A stretch of DNA of 64,000 nucleotides from DATDPM01 sp041498815 (GTDB lineage: Bacteria; Pseudomonadota; Alphaproteobacteria; DATDPM01), in the NCBI GenBank assembly GCA_041498815.1, contig JBGQJC010000005.1, positions 1 to 64,000 on the forward strand, read 5' to 3'. The translations under genes were made by a program, and so were the position numbers. Every line of letters starts with the position of its first letter. The first letter of the stretch is position 1. Of this stretch, positions 36,174 through 43,798 are shown in pieces. The notes beneath the pieces were generated by a model, which saw only the letters and a list, made by a program, of their open reading frames with translations, had not been told where the DNA came from and made no database searches.

Positions 36174-37780
36174 GCCAGCCGCCGCCGCAAGGCGCTGCAG
36201 CCGGTATCGCCGGGCTTGTCCCGATCACCCGGGCCCTCATTTCGGTTTCCGACAAAACCGGACTAGCCGAATTCGGGAAGTTCCTCGCCGGGCGCAAGGT
36301 CGAGATACTTTCGACCGGCGGCTCGGCCGAGGCACTCCGCAAGGCGGGGGTGCCGGTCACCGAGGTTTCAACGGCGACCGGCCAGCCGGAGATTTTGGGC
36401 GGGCGGGTCAAGACCCTGCACCCCAAGATTCACGGCGGAATTCTGGCCAAGCGCGACGAGCCTTCGCACCTGGCGCAATTGTCGGCCCAGGGCATAGCAG
36501 CCATTGATCTGGTCGCGGTCAACCTTTATCCGTTCGAGGCGGCGCTGGCCAAAGGGGCCGATTTCGCGACCTGCATCGAGAACATCGACATCGGCGGGCC
36601 GGCGCTGATCCGCGCCGCGGCGAAGAACCATGATTTTGTCACGGTCGCCGCCGATCCGGCGGATTATCCGGCCATCACGGCGGAGATGGCGGAACACGAT
36701 GGGGCCACCAGCTTGCGCTTGCGCCGGCGCCTGGCCGCCGATGCCTATGCGCGCACCGCGTCCTACGATGCGGCGATCGCGGACTGGATGTCGAAGAACC
36801 AGGGCGATTTATTCCCCCAGCGCATGATCCTGGCGGGCGTGCGCCGGCAACTCCTGCGCTACGGCGAAAACCCGCATCAGCAGGCGGCGTTCTATGCCAC
36901 GTCCGAGAAGCAATTCGGGGTCGCGACCGCGGTCCAGCTTCAGGGCAAGGAACTCAGCTACAACAATTTGAACGACACCGATGCCGCCTTCGGGCTGGTC
37001 GCGGAATTTCGCGAGCCCGCCTGCGCCATCGTCAAGCACGCGAACCCGTGCGGGGCCGCGACCGCGACGACCCTGAAGGAAGCTTGGGAACGCGCGCTCG
37101 CCTGCGATCCGATAAGCGCCTACGGCGGGGTCGTCGCCTTCAACCGCCCACTCGACCCCGATACCGCGCGCGAAATCGCCAAGCTCTTCACCGAGGTCAT
37201 CATCGCACCCCAAGTCCTCGATCCCGCGCGCAAGATCCTGGCGGAGAAAAAGAATTTGCGCGTGCTGGAGGCGGGCGGACTCCCGGACGCGGCGCTGTCG
37301 GGAGTAGTCTTCCGCTCGCTTGCGGGCGGATTCCTGGCCCAGACTCTCGATAACGAAGGCAGCCCGGAATTAAAAGTGGTCGGCAAGCGCGCGCCCAGTG
37401 CGGCCGAAAGATCGGATCTATTGTTCGCCTTCCTGGTCGCAAAGCACGTGAAGTCGAACGCGGTCGTCTTCGCCCATCGCGGCGCGACCGTTGCCATCGG
37501 CGCCGGGCAAATGAGCCGCGTCGATGCCGCGCGCATCGCGGTCCTGAAATCCGACGCCGCCGCGCGCATTGCCGGCGAGAAAAAGCGGCGCACGGAAGGC
37601 TCCGTGGTTGCCTCGGACGCCTTCTTTCCGTTCCCGGACGCCCTCATCGTGGCGGCGGAAGCCGGCGCTTCGGCTGCGATTGCCCCGGGCGGGTCGGTGC
37701 GCGACGACGAAATCATCGCGGCGGCGGATGCGCATGACATGGCGCTGGTCTTTGCCGGCGCGCGGCACTTCCGGCACTAA
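36170..37780 (+). CDS. purH: Bifunctional AICAR formyltransferase/IMP cyclohydrolase
   Basis: 536 residues, GTG start overlapping the upstream stop (GTGA). It catalyses the last two steps of IMP synthesis. The N-terminal MGS-like cyclohydrolase domain has SVSDKTGLAEFGKFL and ILSTGGSAEAL (about 22-56) and GGRVKTLHPKIHGG (about 75-88). The C-terminal AICAR transformylase domain has RYGENPHQQAAFY (about 227-239), IVKHANPCGAA (about 287-297, catalytic Lys-His) and SDAFFPFPD. In many alphaproteobacteria purH directly follows the heparinase gene; here a 4.3 kb sugar cassette separates them. Confidence 0.96.
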   Translation: MSQPPPQGAAAGIAGLVPITRALISVSDKTGLAEFGKFLAGRKVEILSTGGSAEALRKAGVPVTEVSTATGQPEILGGRVKTLHPKIHGGILAKRDEPSHLAQLSAQGIAAIDLVAVNLYPFEAALAKGADFATCIENIDIGGPALIRAAAKNHDFVTVAADPADYPAITAEMAEHDGATSLRLRRRLAADAYARTASYDAAIADWMSKNQGDLFPQRMILAGVRRQLLRYGENPHQQAAFYATSEKQFGVATAVQLQGKELSYNNLNDTDAAFGLVAEFREPACAIVKHANPCGAATATTLKEAWERALACDPISAYGGVVAFNRPLDPDTAREIAKLFTEVIIAPQVLDPARKILAEKKNLRVLEAGGLPDAALSGVVFRSLAGGFLAQTLDNEGSPELKVVGKRAPSAAERSDLLFAFLVAKHVKSNAVVFAHRGATVAIGAGQMSRVDAARIAVLKSDAAARIAGEKKRRTEGSVVASDAFFPFPDALIVAAEAGASAAIAPGGSVRDDEIIAAADAHDMALVFAGARHFRH

Positions 37781-37827
37781 GGCCGGTCCCGACACGGGCC
37801 CCAACAGATCGCGGAAAGAGGATCGGG

Positions 37828-38082
37828 TTAAACGCGCCTAATCGGGAACATCCCGGCCGGTGTGAAACGCATCCCAACCGCCATCGCCACTGTGACCAAC
37901 GTCGTGGCACCGGTAGTCATCGCCGCAACCGTCCCCATGACCTTGGTCCACTCGCGCGCGGCCACGACGAACGGAGCGGCTGCCGACGCGACAGCGGCGA
38001 TCGCCGCTTTCGATGCGGCATCGGATGGATGCGAAAAGGATTCGGATCGAATGGCGGGCAAAGATACGGTCATGACAAGCAC
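37828..38082 (-). CDS. Possible 84-residue small membrane protein
   Basis: An open frame in the 330-bp gap between purH and tRNA-Gly. The product is Ala/Thr/Val-rich, with one hydrophobic stretch (VMGTVAAMTTGATTLVTVAMAV, about 48-69, one residue trimmed here) and a basic end FPIRRV. I see no clear ribosome-binding site and no family. It may be chance coding in GC-rich DNA. The rest of 37781-38109 shows nothing else. Confidence 0.25.
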   Translation of the reverse strand: MLVMTVSLPAIRSESFSHPSDAASKAAIAAVASAAAPFVVAAREWTKVMGTVAAMTTGATTLVTVAMAVGMRFTPAGMFPIRRV

Positions 38083-38109
38083 CCAAAGGTTGATTCGAAG
38101 ACCGGGAAA

Positions 38110-38184
38110 TGGAGCGGGAGACGGGAATCGAACCCGCGACCCTCACGTTGGCAACGTGATGCTCTACCTCTGAGCTACTCCCGC
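38110..38184 (-). tRNA. tRNA-Gly (anticodon GCC)
   Basis: Cloverleaf on the minus strand. Acceptor is GCGGGAG/CTCCCGC, the anticodon arm CACGT-TGCCAAC-GTG carries GCC, the T-arm is GCGGG-TTCGATT-CCCGT, and the discriminator is T with CCA encoded. The 38185-38393 gap beyond it shows no gene. Confidence 0.95.
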
Positions 38185-38393
38185 ATTCCGCCCGGCCCCA
38201 GACGGGCGGGGTCCGATAATAAGTAAAGCCCCCGGCATTGCAAGCCTTCCCCCGAAGCCTTAAGCGGCGTCCCCAGGCGACGGTTCTTGCCCGGCGAAGC
38301 CGCAGGTTCCATTTATAGGGCCTGCGGTCTTAACATATCCTTATCTGCGCCAGGCCCCAGGAACAGGGCCCGACAGGAGTCCCCGGAAAACCG

Positions 38394-39308
38394 ATGGAAC
38401 CGATTTTGAAATCCGCCCCGCCCGAAGCAAACGCCGTCAAGGACGGCAACACCGCGAGCTTCATGGCCGATGTGATCGAGGGCTCGCGCGAGAACATCGT
38501 GCTGGTGGATTTTTGGGCGCCGTGGTGCGGGCCGTGCAAGCAACTCTCGCCCATCCTCGAGCGCGAGGTAGCCGGGACCAAGGGCGCGGTCCGCCTCGTC
38601 AAGATCAACATCGACGAGAATCCGGATCTCGCGCGCGAGATGCACGTGCAGTCGATTCCGGCGGTCTACGCTTTCTATCAGGGCCGCCCGGTCGACGGGT
38701 TCATGGGCGCGCTCCCGGAGCAGCAAGTCAAAGCATTCCTCGAGCGGATGGTGCGCGCGGTGGGCGGCGAGTTGCCGGCGGCGGCGCTTTCGGAAATGGC
38801 GGCCGAGGGGGACGCGATGCTGGCCGCGGGCGACATTCCGGGCGCGGAGCAGCTCTACCGCGAAGTGCTGGCCGCCGATGCCAAGCACGCAGGCGCGCTT
38901 GCGGGAACGGTTCGAAGCCGCATCCAGGCGGGAGACCATGCTGCCGCGCGCAAGATCATTGATCGCATCCCGGCCGAGCTTTCCGGAGCACCCGAAATTG
39001 CCGCGGCGCGAAGCGCCCTCGAGCTTGTCGAACAGCGCCCGGACGCCAATGCCGTCCGCCAAGCGCAAGAGAAATTGGCGGCGAACGTGAACGACCACCC
39101 CGCGCGATACGACCTTGCCGCCGCCCTTTATGCCGACGGCAAGTCCGAGGAGGCGGTCGATCAATTGATCGAGATCGTCAAGCGCGACCGCGACTGGAAC
39201 GACCAGGCGGCGCGCACGCAGCTCTTGAAGCTGTTCGAGGCGCTGGGCCCCGCGCATCCGGTGGCGATGGCCGGACGGCGCAAGCTGTCCTCGGTGCTGT
39301 TCAAATGA
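38394..39308 (+). CDS. Thioredoxin-TPR co-chaperone (YbbN/CnoX family)
   Basis: 304 residues. An N-terminal thioredoxin domain with the full WCGPC site (Trp44-Cys48) and the cis-proline region QSIPAVYAFYQG (about 84-95) is joined to a C-terminal TPR-like helical region (about 125-304, AEGDAMLAAGDIPGAEQLYREVL). CnoX proteins protect substrates from overoxidation and pass them to GroEL or DnaK. E. coli CnoX lacks the CxxC, but alphaproteobacterial ones often keep it, so this one is probably redox active. The next gene overlaps by four bases (ATGA). Confidence 0.92.
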   Translation: MEPILKSAPPEANAVKDGNTASFMADVIEGSRENIVLVDFWAPWCGPCKQLSPILEREVAGTKGAVRLVKINIDENPDLAREMHVQSIPAVYAFYQGRPVDGFMGALPEQQVKAFLERMVRAVGGELPAAALSEMAAEGDAMLAAGDIPGAEQLYREVLAADAKHAGALAGTVRSRIQAGDHAAARKIIDRIPAELSGAPEIAAARSALELVEQRPDANAVRQAQEKLAANVNDHPARYDLAAALYADGKSEEAVDQLIEIVKRDRDWNDQAARTQLLKLFEALGPAHPVAMAGRRKLSSVLFK

Positions 39309-39973
39309 CGTCGCTGGACGAAACCGCGAACGGCCTTCTTCCCCACGAGCTTCCGATCTTTCCGTTGACCGGAGCATTCCTGATGCCCCAGGGCCGGTTG
39401 CCGCTTCATATTTTCGAGCCGCGTTACCTGGCGATGTTCGAGGATGCGCTCAAGGGCGACCGGCTGATCGGCATGGTCCAGCCGGTCGAGCCCGATGCGG
39501 AGGCGCGCCAGCCCGAGCCCGCGGTCCACGCGACCGGTTGCGCGGGGCGAATCATCGTATTCAAAGAGACACGCGACCGCCGCTTCGAGATCGTGCTCGA
39601 AGGGGTGAGCCGCTTCGACATCGCGCGCGAACTCCTTGGCCGGCGCGGCTACCGCGTGGTCGAAGCGGTCTGGGATCGGTTCGGCCGCGACACCGGGGCG
39701 GACGAGGCGCTCGATACCGGGCTCAGGTCCCGCCTCTTGCAATCGCTGGAGCGATATCTCGCGGCGCGGGGCGTGACTTCGGACGATTCCGGGATCGCCG
39801 AGCTTTCGGGGTCCGAGTTGGTGGCCGCGATCGCCATGGCCTGCCCGTTCCACGCCATCGAGAAACAGGCGGTTCTGGAATCGCAGGCCGTGGACGAGCG
39901 CGCCCGGCTGCTCGCCTCGCTCCTCGACATGGCGGCGCATGGGCAAGAGCCCCCTTACATCTCACGCCAGTGA
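39305..39973 (+). CDS. Lon N-terminal (LAN)-domain protein
   Basis: 222 residues. It matches the substrate-binding domain of Lon without the ATPase or protease: LPIFPLTGAFLMPQGRLPLHIFEPRYLAMFEDALKG (split here as residues 17-34 and 35-52) is diagnostic, followed by LIGMVQP and TGCAGRIIVFKE. Such stand-alone proteins follow ybbN in many alphaproteobacteria. A substrate-recruiting or chaperone role is plausible but not shown. It is co-transcribed with the upstream co-chaperone gene (ATGA overlap) and the Trm112 gene 11 bp downstream. Confidence 0.9.
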   Translation: MTSLDETANGLLPHELPIFPLTGAFLMPQGRLPLHIFEPRYLAMFEDALKGDRLIGMVQPVEPDAEARQPEPAVHATGCAGRIIVFKETRDRRFEIVLEGVSRFDIARELLGRRGYRVVEAVWDRFGRDTGADEALDTGLRSRLLQSLERYLAARGVTSDDSGIAELSGSELVAAIAMACPFHAIEKQAVLESQAVDERARLLASLLDMAAHGQEPPYISRQ

Positions 39974-39984
39974 CGGAGGAAACC

Positions 39985-40182
39985 ATGACTCGCAACGCCG
40001 TCGATCCCAAGCTTCTGGAAATCCTGGTCTGCCCGCTCACCAAAGGGCCGCTGCGCTACGACGAACAGGCCCAGGAACTCATCAGCGAGCAGGCGGGGCT
40101 GGCCTATCCGATCCGCGACGGCATTCCGATCATGTTGGTGGATGAGGCGCGGCGCCTGGACGATTCACATACCCGCAAATGA
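39985..40182 (+). CDS. Trm112/YcaR-family protein
   Basis: 65 residues, ribosome-binding site GGAGGA. The product reads LLEILVCPLTKGPLRYD (10-26) and AGLAYPIRDGIPIMLVDEAR (about 37-56), the Trm112p-like zinc-ribbon fold with only one of the eukaryotic cysteines. In eukaryotes and archaea Trm112 activates methyltransferases. Bacterial partners are less clear. It follows the LAN-domain gene closely, an arrangement conserved in alphaproteobacteria. Confidence 0.93.
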   Translation: MTRNAVDPKLLEILVCPLTKGPLRYDEQAQELISEQAGLAYPIRDGIPIMLVDEARRLDDSHTRK

Positions 40183-40227
40183 ACCCCGCGCGGCGATGCC
40201 CCAAGCGAATATAAGGGTCACGCACAA

Positions 40228-40596
40228 GTGACCGGGGGCACCCGGCAGTGGCCGGTGGAAATCCGGCTCAAGACCGCGGACAAAATCCTCGAGATCGATT
40301 TCGACGACGGCAAAACCTTCCGCTATCCGGCGGAATACTTAAGGGTCGAAAGCCCGTCCGCCGAGGTCAAGGGCCACGGCCACGGCCAGCGCAAGATCGT
40401 TCCCGGCCGGCGCCATGTCGGGATCATGGAATTGGAGCCGGTCGGCAATTACGCGATCCGCATCCGGTTCGACGACCTGCACGACACCGGCATCTACACC
40501 TGGAATTATCTTTACGAGCTAGGCGGCGAATACGAGCAACGCTGGCAGGAATATCTCGATCAGCTCGCAGCAAAAGGCCTCTCGCGCGATCTGTGA
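40228..40596 (+). CDS. DUF971 (GBBH-like N-terminal domain) protein
   Basis: 122 residues, GTG start at 40228. PVEIRLKTADKILEIDFDDG (9-28), FRYPAEYLRVESPSAEVKGH and GNYAIRIRFDDLHDTGIYTW (about 73-92) are the DUF971 domain, also found at the N-terminus of gamma-butyrobetaine hydroxylase. DUF971 proteins are linked to iron-sulfur cluster handling in some bacteria. It ends 12 bp from the convergent hydroxylase gene. Confidence 0.88.
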   Translation: MTGGTRQWPVEIRLKTADKILEIDFDDGKTFRYPAEYLRVESPSAEVKGHGHGQRKIVPGRRHVGIMELEPVGNYAIRIRFDDLHDTGIYTWNYLYELGGEYEQRWQEYLDQLAAKGLSRDL

Positions 40597-40607
40597 CGCC
40601 GGCAGCA

Positions 40608-41846
40608 CTACAAGGGCTCGCCCCGCATCAGGCGCGGAAGTTCCCCGACTAGCCCCATGGCATGGCGCATGAAAAAGCGTTTCAACCCGGGGAGCCTGTT
40701 GACCGCGGCAAGGCCGAGGTCGCGGACAAGACGCACCGGAGCGAGATCGTTCGAGAACAGCCGGTTCAATCCATCGGTTGCGGCGATGAGCGCGAAAGAA
40801 TCGAACCGCCGCCAGCGCTCGTACCGCGCGAGAACATCCGCGTCCCCGATATCGCGCCCCGCGCGCTTGGCGTCGGCCAAGACCTCCGCCAGTGCCGCCA
40901 CATCGCGCAAGCCCAGGTTCAGGCCCTGGCCGGCGATGGGGTGGATGGCGTGGGCGGCATCGCCCGCCAGCACCAGCCGCTCGGCGACGTATTTATCGGC
41001 ATGGACGAGGCCCAAGGGGTAAGACCAGCGCGGGCCCGTGACTTCGAGTTTGCCCAAGAAATCTCCGAACCTTAGCTTCAGCTCGGCCAGAAAAGCTTCG
41101 TCGTCGAGCGCCATGAGCCGCGGCGCCTCATTCGCGCGCTCGGTCCAGACGATCGAGGAGCGGTTTCCTTTGATCGGCAGGATCGCGAAAGGCCCCGCGG
41201 GCAGGAACCGCTCGTGGGCGATGCCGCGGTGCGGGCGCTCGTGGGCGACGGTGCAGACGATCGCGGTCTGGGGATAATTCCAGCGCGCGGCGGCTATTCC
41301 CGCCTCGCGCCGGAGCTTCGAGTCGCGCCCATCCGCCGCGACCACGAGCTTGGCGTCGATGACACTTCCATCCGGCAATTCCGCCGTCACGCCGCTTGCG
41401 TTGCGCTCGAGCCGCGCGATTTCGGTCCCATCCAGGAGTTCGACGCCGGGGCTTTTTGCGGCGTGCTCGTAAAGCACACGGCGCAGATCGCGGTTCTCGA
41501 CGATATGCCCGAGGGGCCGACCTTGAAGCGGCGGGGCAAGCTCCCGCGGGTCGTAGTGGAGAAAGAGGGGTGCCCGCCCATCCGATACCCGGATCTCGCG
41601 AATCGGCTCTGCCAACGGCTCCAGCGCCGGCCAGATGCCGATACCCGCCAAGAGAATTGCCGACCCGTGGGCGATCGCGGAAGTCCGGCCGTCGAATTTG
41701 GCGTCCAGGTGTTTGGCGAAAGGCTCGCGGTCGATCACGACCGACGTCAGCTTTGCCTTTGAGAGCGCCACCGCCAGCGTCAGGCCGATGAACCCGCCGC
41801 CCGAAATCAGGACATCGGCGGTCTTGGGCGCAGGTCTGTTGGTCAT
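40608..41846 (-). CDS. UbiH/UbiF/COQ6-type FAD monooxygenase
   Basis: 412 residues from ATG 41846. It hydroxylates the ubiquinone precursor ring. The FAD loop is VLISGGGFIGLTLAVAL (12-28). VVAADGRDSKLRREAGI carries the DG motif. LVLAGDAAHAIHPIAGQGLN (about 295-314) carries the GD motif. I cannot say which ring position it serves; alphaproteobacteria often use UbiL, UbiM or UbiH-like enzymes with broad regioselectivity. The longer frame to 42041 has no support. The 41847-42138 gap is AT-rich near 42080-42135 and has no gene. Confidence 0.9.
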   Translation of the reverse strand: MTNRPAPKTADVLISGGGFIGLTLAVALSKAKLTSVVIDREPFAKHLDAKFDGRTSAIAHGSAILLAGIGIWPALEPLAEPIREIRVSDGRAPLFLHYDPRELAPPLQGRPLGHIVENRDLRRVLYEHAAKSPGVELLDGTEIARLERNASGVTAELPDGSVIDAKLVVAADGRDSKLRREAGIAAARWNYPQTAIVCTVAHERPHRGIAHERFLPAGPFAILPIKGNRSSIVWTERANEAPRLMALDDEAFLAELKLRFGDFLGKLEVTGPRWSYPLGLVHADKYVAERLVLAGDAAHAIHPIAGQGLNLGLRDVAALAEVLADAKRAGRDIGDADVLARYERWRRFDSFALIAATDGLNRLFSNDLAPVRLVRDLGLAAVNRLPGLKRFFMRHAMGLVGELPRLMRGEPL

Positions 41847-42138
41847 GGGCCGCAGCTTGGCGGGGTCACTCCCTGCTGTCCAGAACGGGGGGCTCTGACC
41901 GCGGGAACCCACTGGTTTTGCGGGGCCGGGCGGGGCTTTGTACAGAAAATGGCGATTGTATAGATGACAAACCCAATGGATTTGCGTGCGCGCGGTGCCA
42001 CACCCTAGCTTTTCTGCCGTTGGCAGGCGTGCGCGCCGCACATTCCCGTTGCGCCCAGCGCAATTTGCTGCGAGAAAATATCAGGATGTTAAGAGTTATT
42101 TAACCAAACATTAACGATTTATTAATCTTTATTAAGAA

Positions 42139-42225
42139 TGGTGGGGTCGGCGGGATTCGAACCCGCAATCCGTGGGAGGAAGCCGCATCCAAAGCGGCTG
42201 CGTTTACCTATTTCGCCACGACCCC
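42139..42225 (-). tRNA. Class II tRNA with leucine-type body and UGG (proline) anticodon
   Basis: 87 nt including CCA. Acceptor GGGGTCG/CGACCCC; D-arm GCG-AAATAGGTAAA-CGC as in tRNA-Leu (3-bp stem, A14, GG); anticodon stem GCCGC/GCGGC with loop TTTGGAT, so positions 34-36 are TGG; 15-nt variable arm TTCCTCCCACGGATT (long arm, TCC/GGA stem); T-arm GCGGG-TTCGAAT-CCCGC; discriminator A73. UGG reads proline codons CCA/CCG, but normal tRNA-Pro is class I. A73, A14 and the long arm are leucyl-tRNA synthetase features; G35, G36 and A73 are also prolyl-tRNA synthetase features. It lies eight bases downstream of tRNA-Asn in the same direction. Confidence 0.85.
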
Positions 42226-42233
42226 ATACGCGA

Positions 42234-42308
42234 TGGCGGACCGGGGGAGATTCGAACTCCCGACCAACGGAGTAACAGTCCGTTGCTCTGCCACTGAGCT
42301 ACCGGTCC
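42234..42308 (-). tRNA. tRNA-Asn (anticodon GTT)
   Basis: Cloverleaf on the minus strand. Acceptor GGACCGG/CCGGTCC, anticodon stem ACGGA/TCCGT with loop CTGTTAC, T-arm GGGAG-TTCGAAT-CTCCC, discriminator G and CCA encoded. It is followed directly by the class II UGG tRNA. Confidence 0.95.
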
Positions 42309-42472
42309 AAATCGCGTAGCGGGCGTGGGGCGGCCCTCGGTGTCCAACTTTGGGCCGCCCCCGCCCCGACCAATCCGTCTGCGATGTATCGTCGCAGGCG
42401 AACAAAACGAGTCCTAACCCTCCTAAATACTTAACGCAAGGGGGGTTTGTCCAGATGTTGTGGATTTTTACA

Positions 42473-42679
42473 ATGCCGGGCCACAAGTCAATTGGGAAAG
42501 ACAAGACAAGGCCGACAACGGCCTTTCGCAGTGGGCCAGTGACGCTTCATCCTCTCAAATTCGAGGAGGCAGTTGCCGGGCTCGTTAAAGTTAAGCCAGA
42601 CGCGCCATTGGTGCCCGGTAAAGAAGCCTCTTCCCCTCGGCCCCGCGCACTGCGTTCATCGCCCGCTCGCCGTCCGTAA
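42473..42679 (+). CDS. Small protein of FEEAL/PP type overlapping the IS end
   Basis: Open frame of 68 residues starting MPGHKSIGKDKTRPTTAFRS, followed by VTLHPLKFEEAVAGLVKVKP (about 22-41), which resembles unnamed tiny proteins with a FEEAL..LL..P core. From about residue 40 the frame runs antisense through the transposase 3' end, so the original C-terminus may be lost to the insertion. The ATG at 42455 is an alternative start. Support is limited to the motif. The 42309-42472 stretch holds nothing else I can name. Confidence 0.35.
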   Translation: MPGHKSIGKDKTRPTTAFRSGPVTLHPLKFEEAVAGLVKVKPDAPLVPGKEASSPRPRALRSSPARRP

Positions 42680-43517
42680 TCTTCCGGCTGTTCCATCGAA
42701 ATTCAAACTCCCGCAAATAGCGGCTTAAGTGGCGTTCGCTCACATGATGGAACGTGCCGAAAATGCCGCGCTTCAAGAGCGAGTGGTACGACTCAGCAAA
42801 ATTGATATGGATGATGCCTCGGACGTAGGATTTCGAGTGATTGATGACTGAGTGCCACGCGAAACGCTTTTTAAGACCGCGGTACGCTTGGTATTGGTCC
42901 GTGATGATATGCGCCGTGTCGTTTACCGCGAGTTGGATAATCGGCTTCAGGCTGCCAGCCTTCGAATTGGGGATGTGAAACGTGCGGGCTTCACCTTGGC
43001 GGTCAACAAGGGTCATAACGACCATCTTATGAGCGGTTCCGCGTCCTACCCGCCGCTTGCGCATATTATTGCTGAATTTGCCGCCGATATAAGTTTCATC
43101 TACTTCGACAGTGCCGCCGTCTTTCCCGAGCATTCCGATTAATGGCGGCTGAGACATCGCAAGCCGGACGCGATGGCATAAAAACCATGCGCTTTTGTAA
43201 GTAAGACCAAGCTCGCGCTTTAGCTGGTTCGCGCTCACACCCTTTTTCGAGCTGCACATTTGGAAGATGGCATATAGCCATTTCCCGAGCGGGATGTGTG
43301 AGTCCTCGAAGATGGTCCCCACCCGCGCCGTGAATTGCTTACGGCATTTGCCGCACTTGCGGAGCCCAAGGCGCGTTGTGCTGCCTTCGATGCTGTAAAT
43401 CTTCTCGGCGCTGTTGCAATGCGGGCAAACCGGCCCATTCGGCCAACGTAGGCCCTCTACAAAGGCAATCGCGGCCTTCTCGTCGTTAATGAATTGTGCT
43501 ATCTCATTGATATTCAT
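42591..43517 (-). CDS. IS1595-family transposase (ISXO2-like, DDE/DDN type)
   Basis: 308 residues with AGGAGA before the ATG. An N-terminal zinc ribbon (CPHCNSAEKIY, about 32-42; CGKCRKQF, about 56-63) precedes the ISXO2-like catalytic domain. VEVDETYIGGKF (first Asp, about 137-148), IITDQYQAYRGL (second Asp, about 199-210) and NFAESYHSLLKRGIFGTFHH (Asn/Glu segment, about 233-252) are present. It appears full length and functional. It sits between the tRNA pair and glnK, on the opposite strand to glnK-amtB. Confidence 0.92.
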   Translation of the reverse strand: MNINEIAQFINDEKAAIAFVEGLRWPNGPVCPHCNSAEKIYSIEGSTTRLGLRKCGKCRKQFTARVGTIFEDSHIPLGKWLYAIFQMCSSKKGVSANQLKRELGLTYKSAWFLCHRVRLAMSQPPLIGMLGKDGGTVEVDETYIGGKFSNNMRKRRVGRGTAHKMVVMTLVDRQGEARTFHIPNSKAGSLKPIIQLAVNDTAHIITDQYQAYRGLKKRFAWHSVINHSKSYVRGIIHINFAESYHSLLKRGIFGTFHHVSERHLSRYLREFEFRWNSRKITDGERAMNAVRGAEGKRLLYRAPMARLA

Positions 43518-43541
43518 GGCCGTATCTCCTATTACGGCCTC

Positions 43542-43569
43542 ATTGTAGACCCTCCATTGGGTCTGTCAA
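43542..43569 (-). promoter_or_regulatory. Transposase promoter with internal palindrome
   Basis: On the minus strand: -35 TTGACA (43569-43564), a 16-base spacer, then -10 TACAAT (43547-43542), 25 bases upstream of the transposase ATG. The spacer contains GACCC-AATGGA-GGGTC, a possible operator. Confidence 0.65.
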
Positions 43570-43700
43570 GTATATAATCGCCCAGAAAATGATCAAATCG
43601 CGAAATTTGCTCAACGATTGGGCAGGATTCCTGACCGAAATCGCGGTAGGGACGGCTGCTTGCGGGCCAAGCCGTTGAATCTTAACGATTGATTAAGAAC

Positions 43701-43714
43701 GGCACGGTTCTTGA
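43701..43714 (+). promoter_or_regulatory. Possible sigma-54 promoter of glnK-amtB
   Basis: GGCACGGTTCTTGA has GG then, ten bases later, GA. This is close to the -24/-12 consensus (TGGCACG-N4-TTGCA) but lacks the -12 GC. glnK-amtB is sigma-54/NtrC controlled in many proteobacteria. No clear NtrC site is seen in 43584-43798. Confidence 0.35.
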
Positions 43715-43798
43715 AATCAAGTTCCCGGTTCCGCATGCCTCCGGCCTTAGGGCCTCGGGCGAGGGGCCGGAAACGGTGCAACCGGAAGGAAGCGGCGG

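Larger units (their letters stand above)
42578..43583 (-). mobile_element. IS1595-type insertion sequence (approximate ends)
   Basis: Contains one transposase gene. Candidate imperfect ends are GGGCTCGTTAAAGTTAAGCC at 42578-42597 and the reverse complement of 43561-43583 (GGGCGATTATATACTTGACA), which share GGGC and a TTA-rich core. I find no matching 8-base target duplication with these limits, so the exact ends are uncertain. Confidence 0.55.

Noticed and set aside
42139..42225. Possibility that the UGG tRNA is simply a misread tRNA-Leu with a shifted anticodon loop
   Set aside because: The anticodon stem AGCCGC/GCGGCT is perfect with exactly seven loop bases, so only UGG fits positions 34-36.
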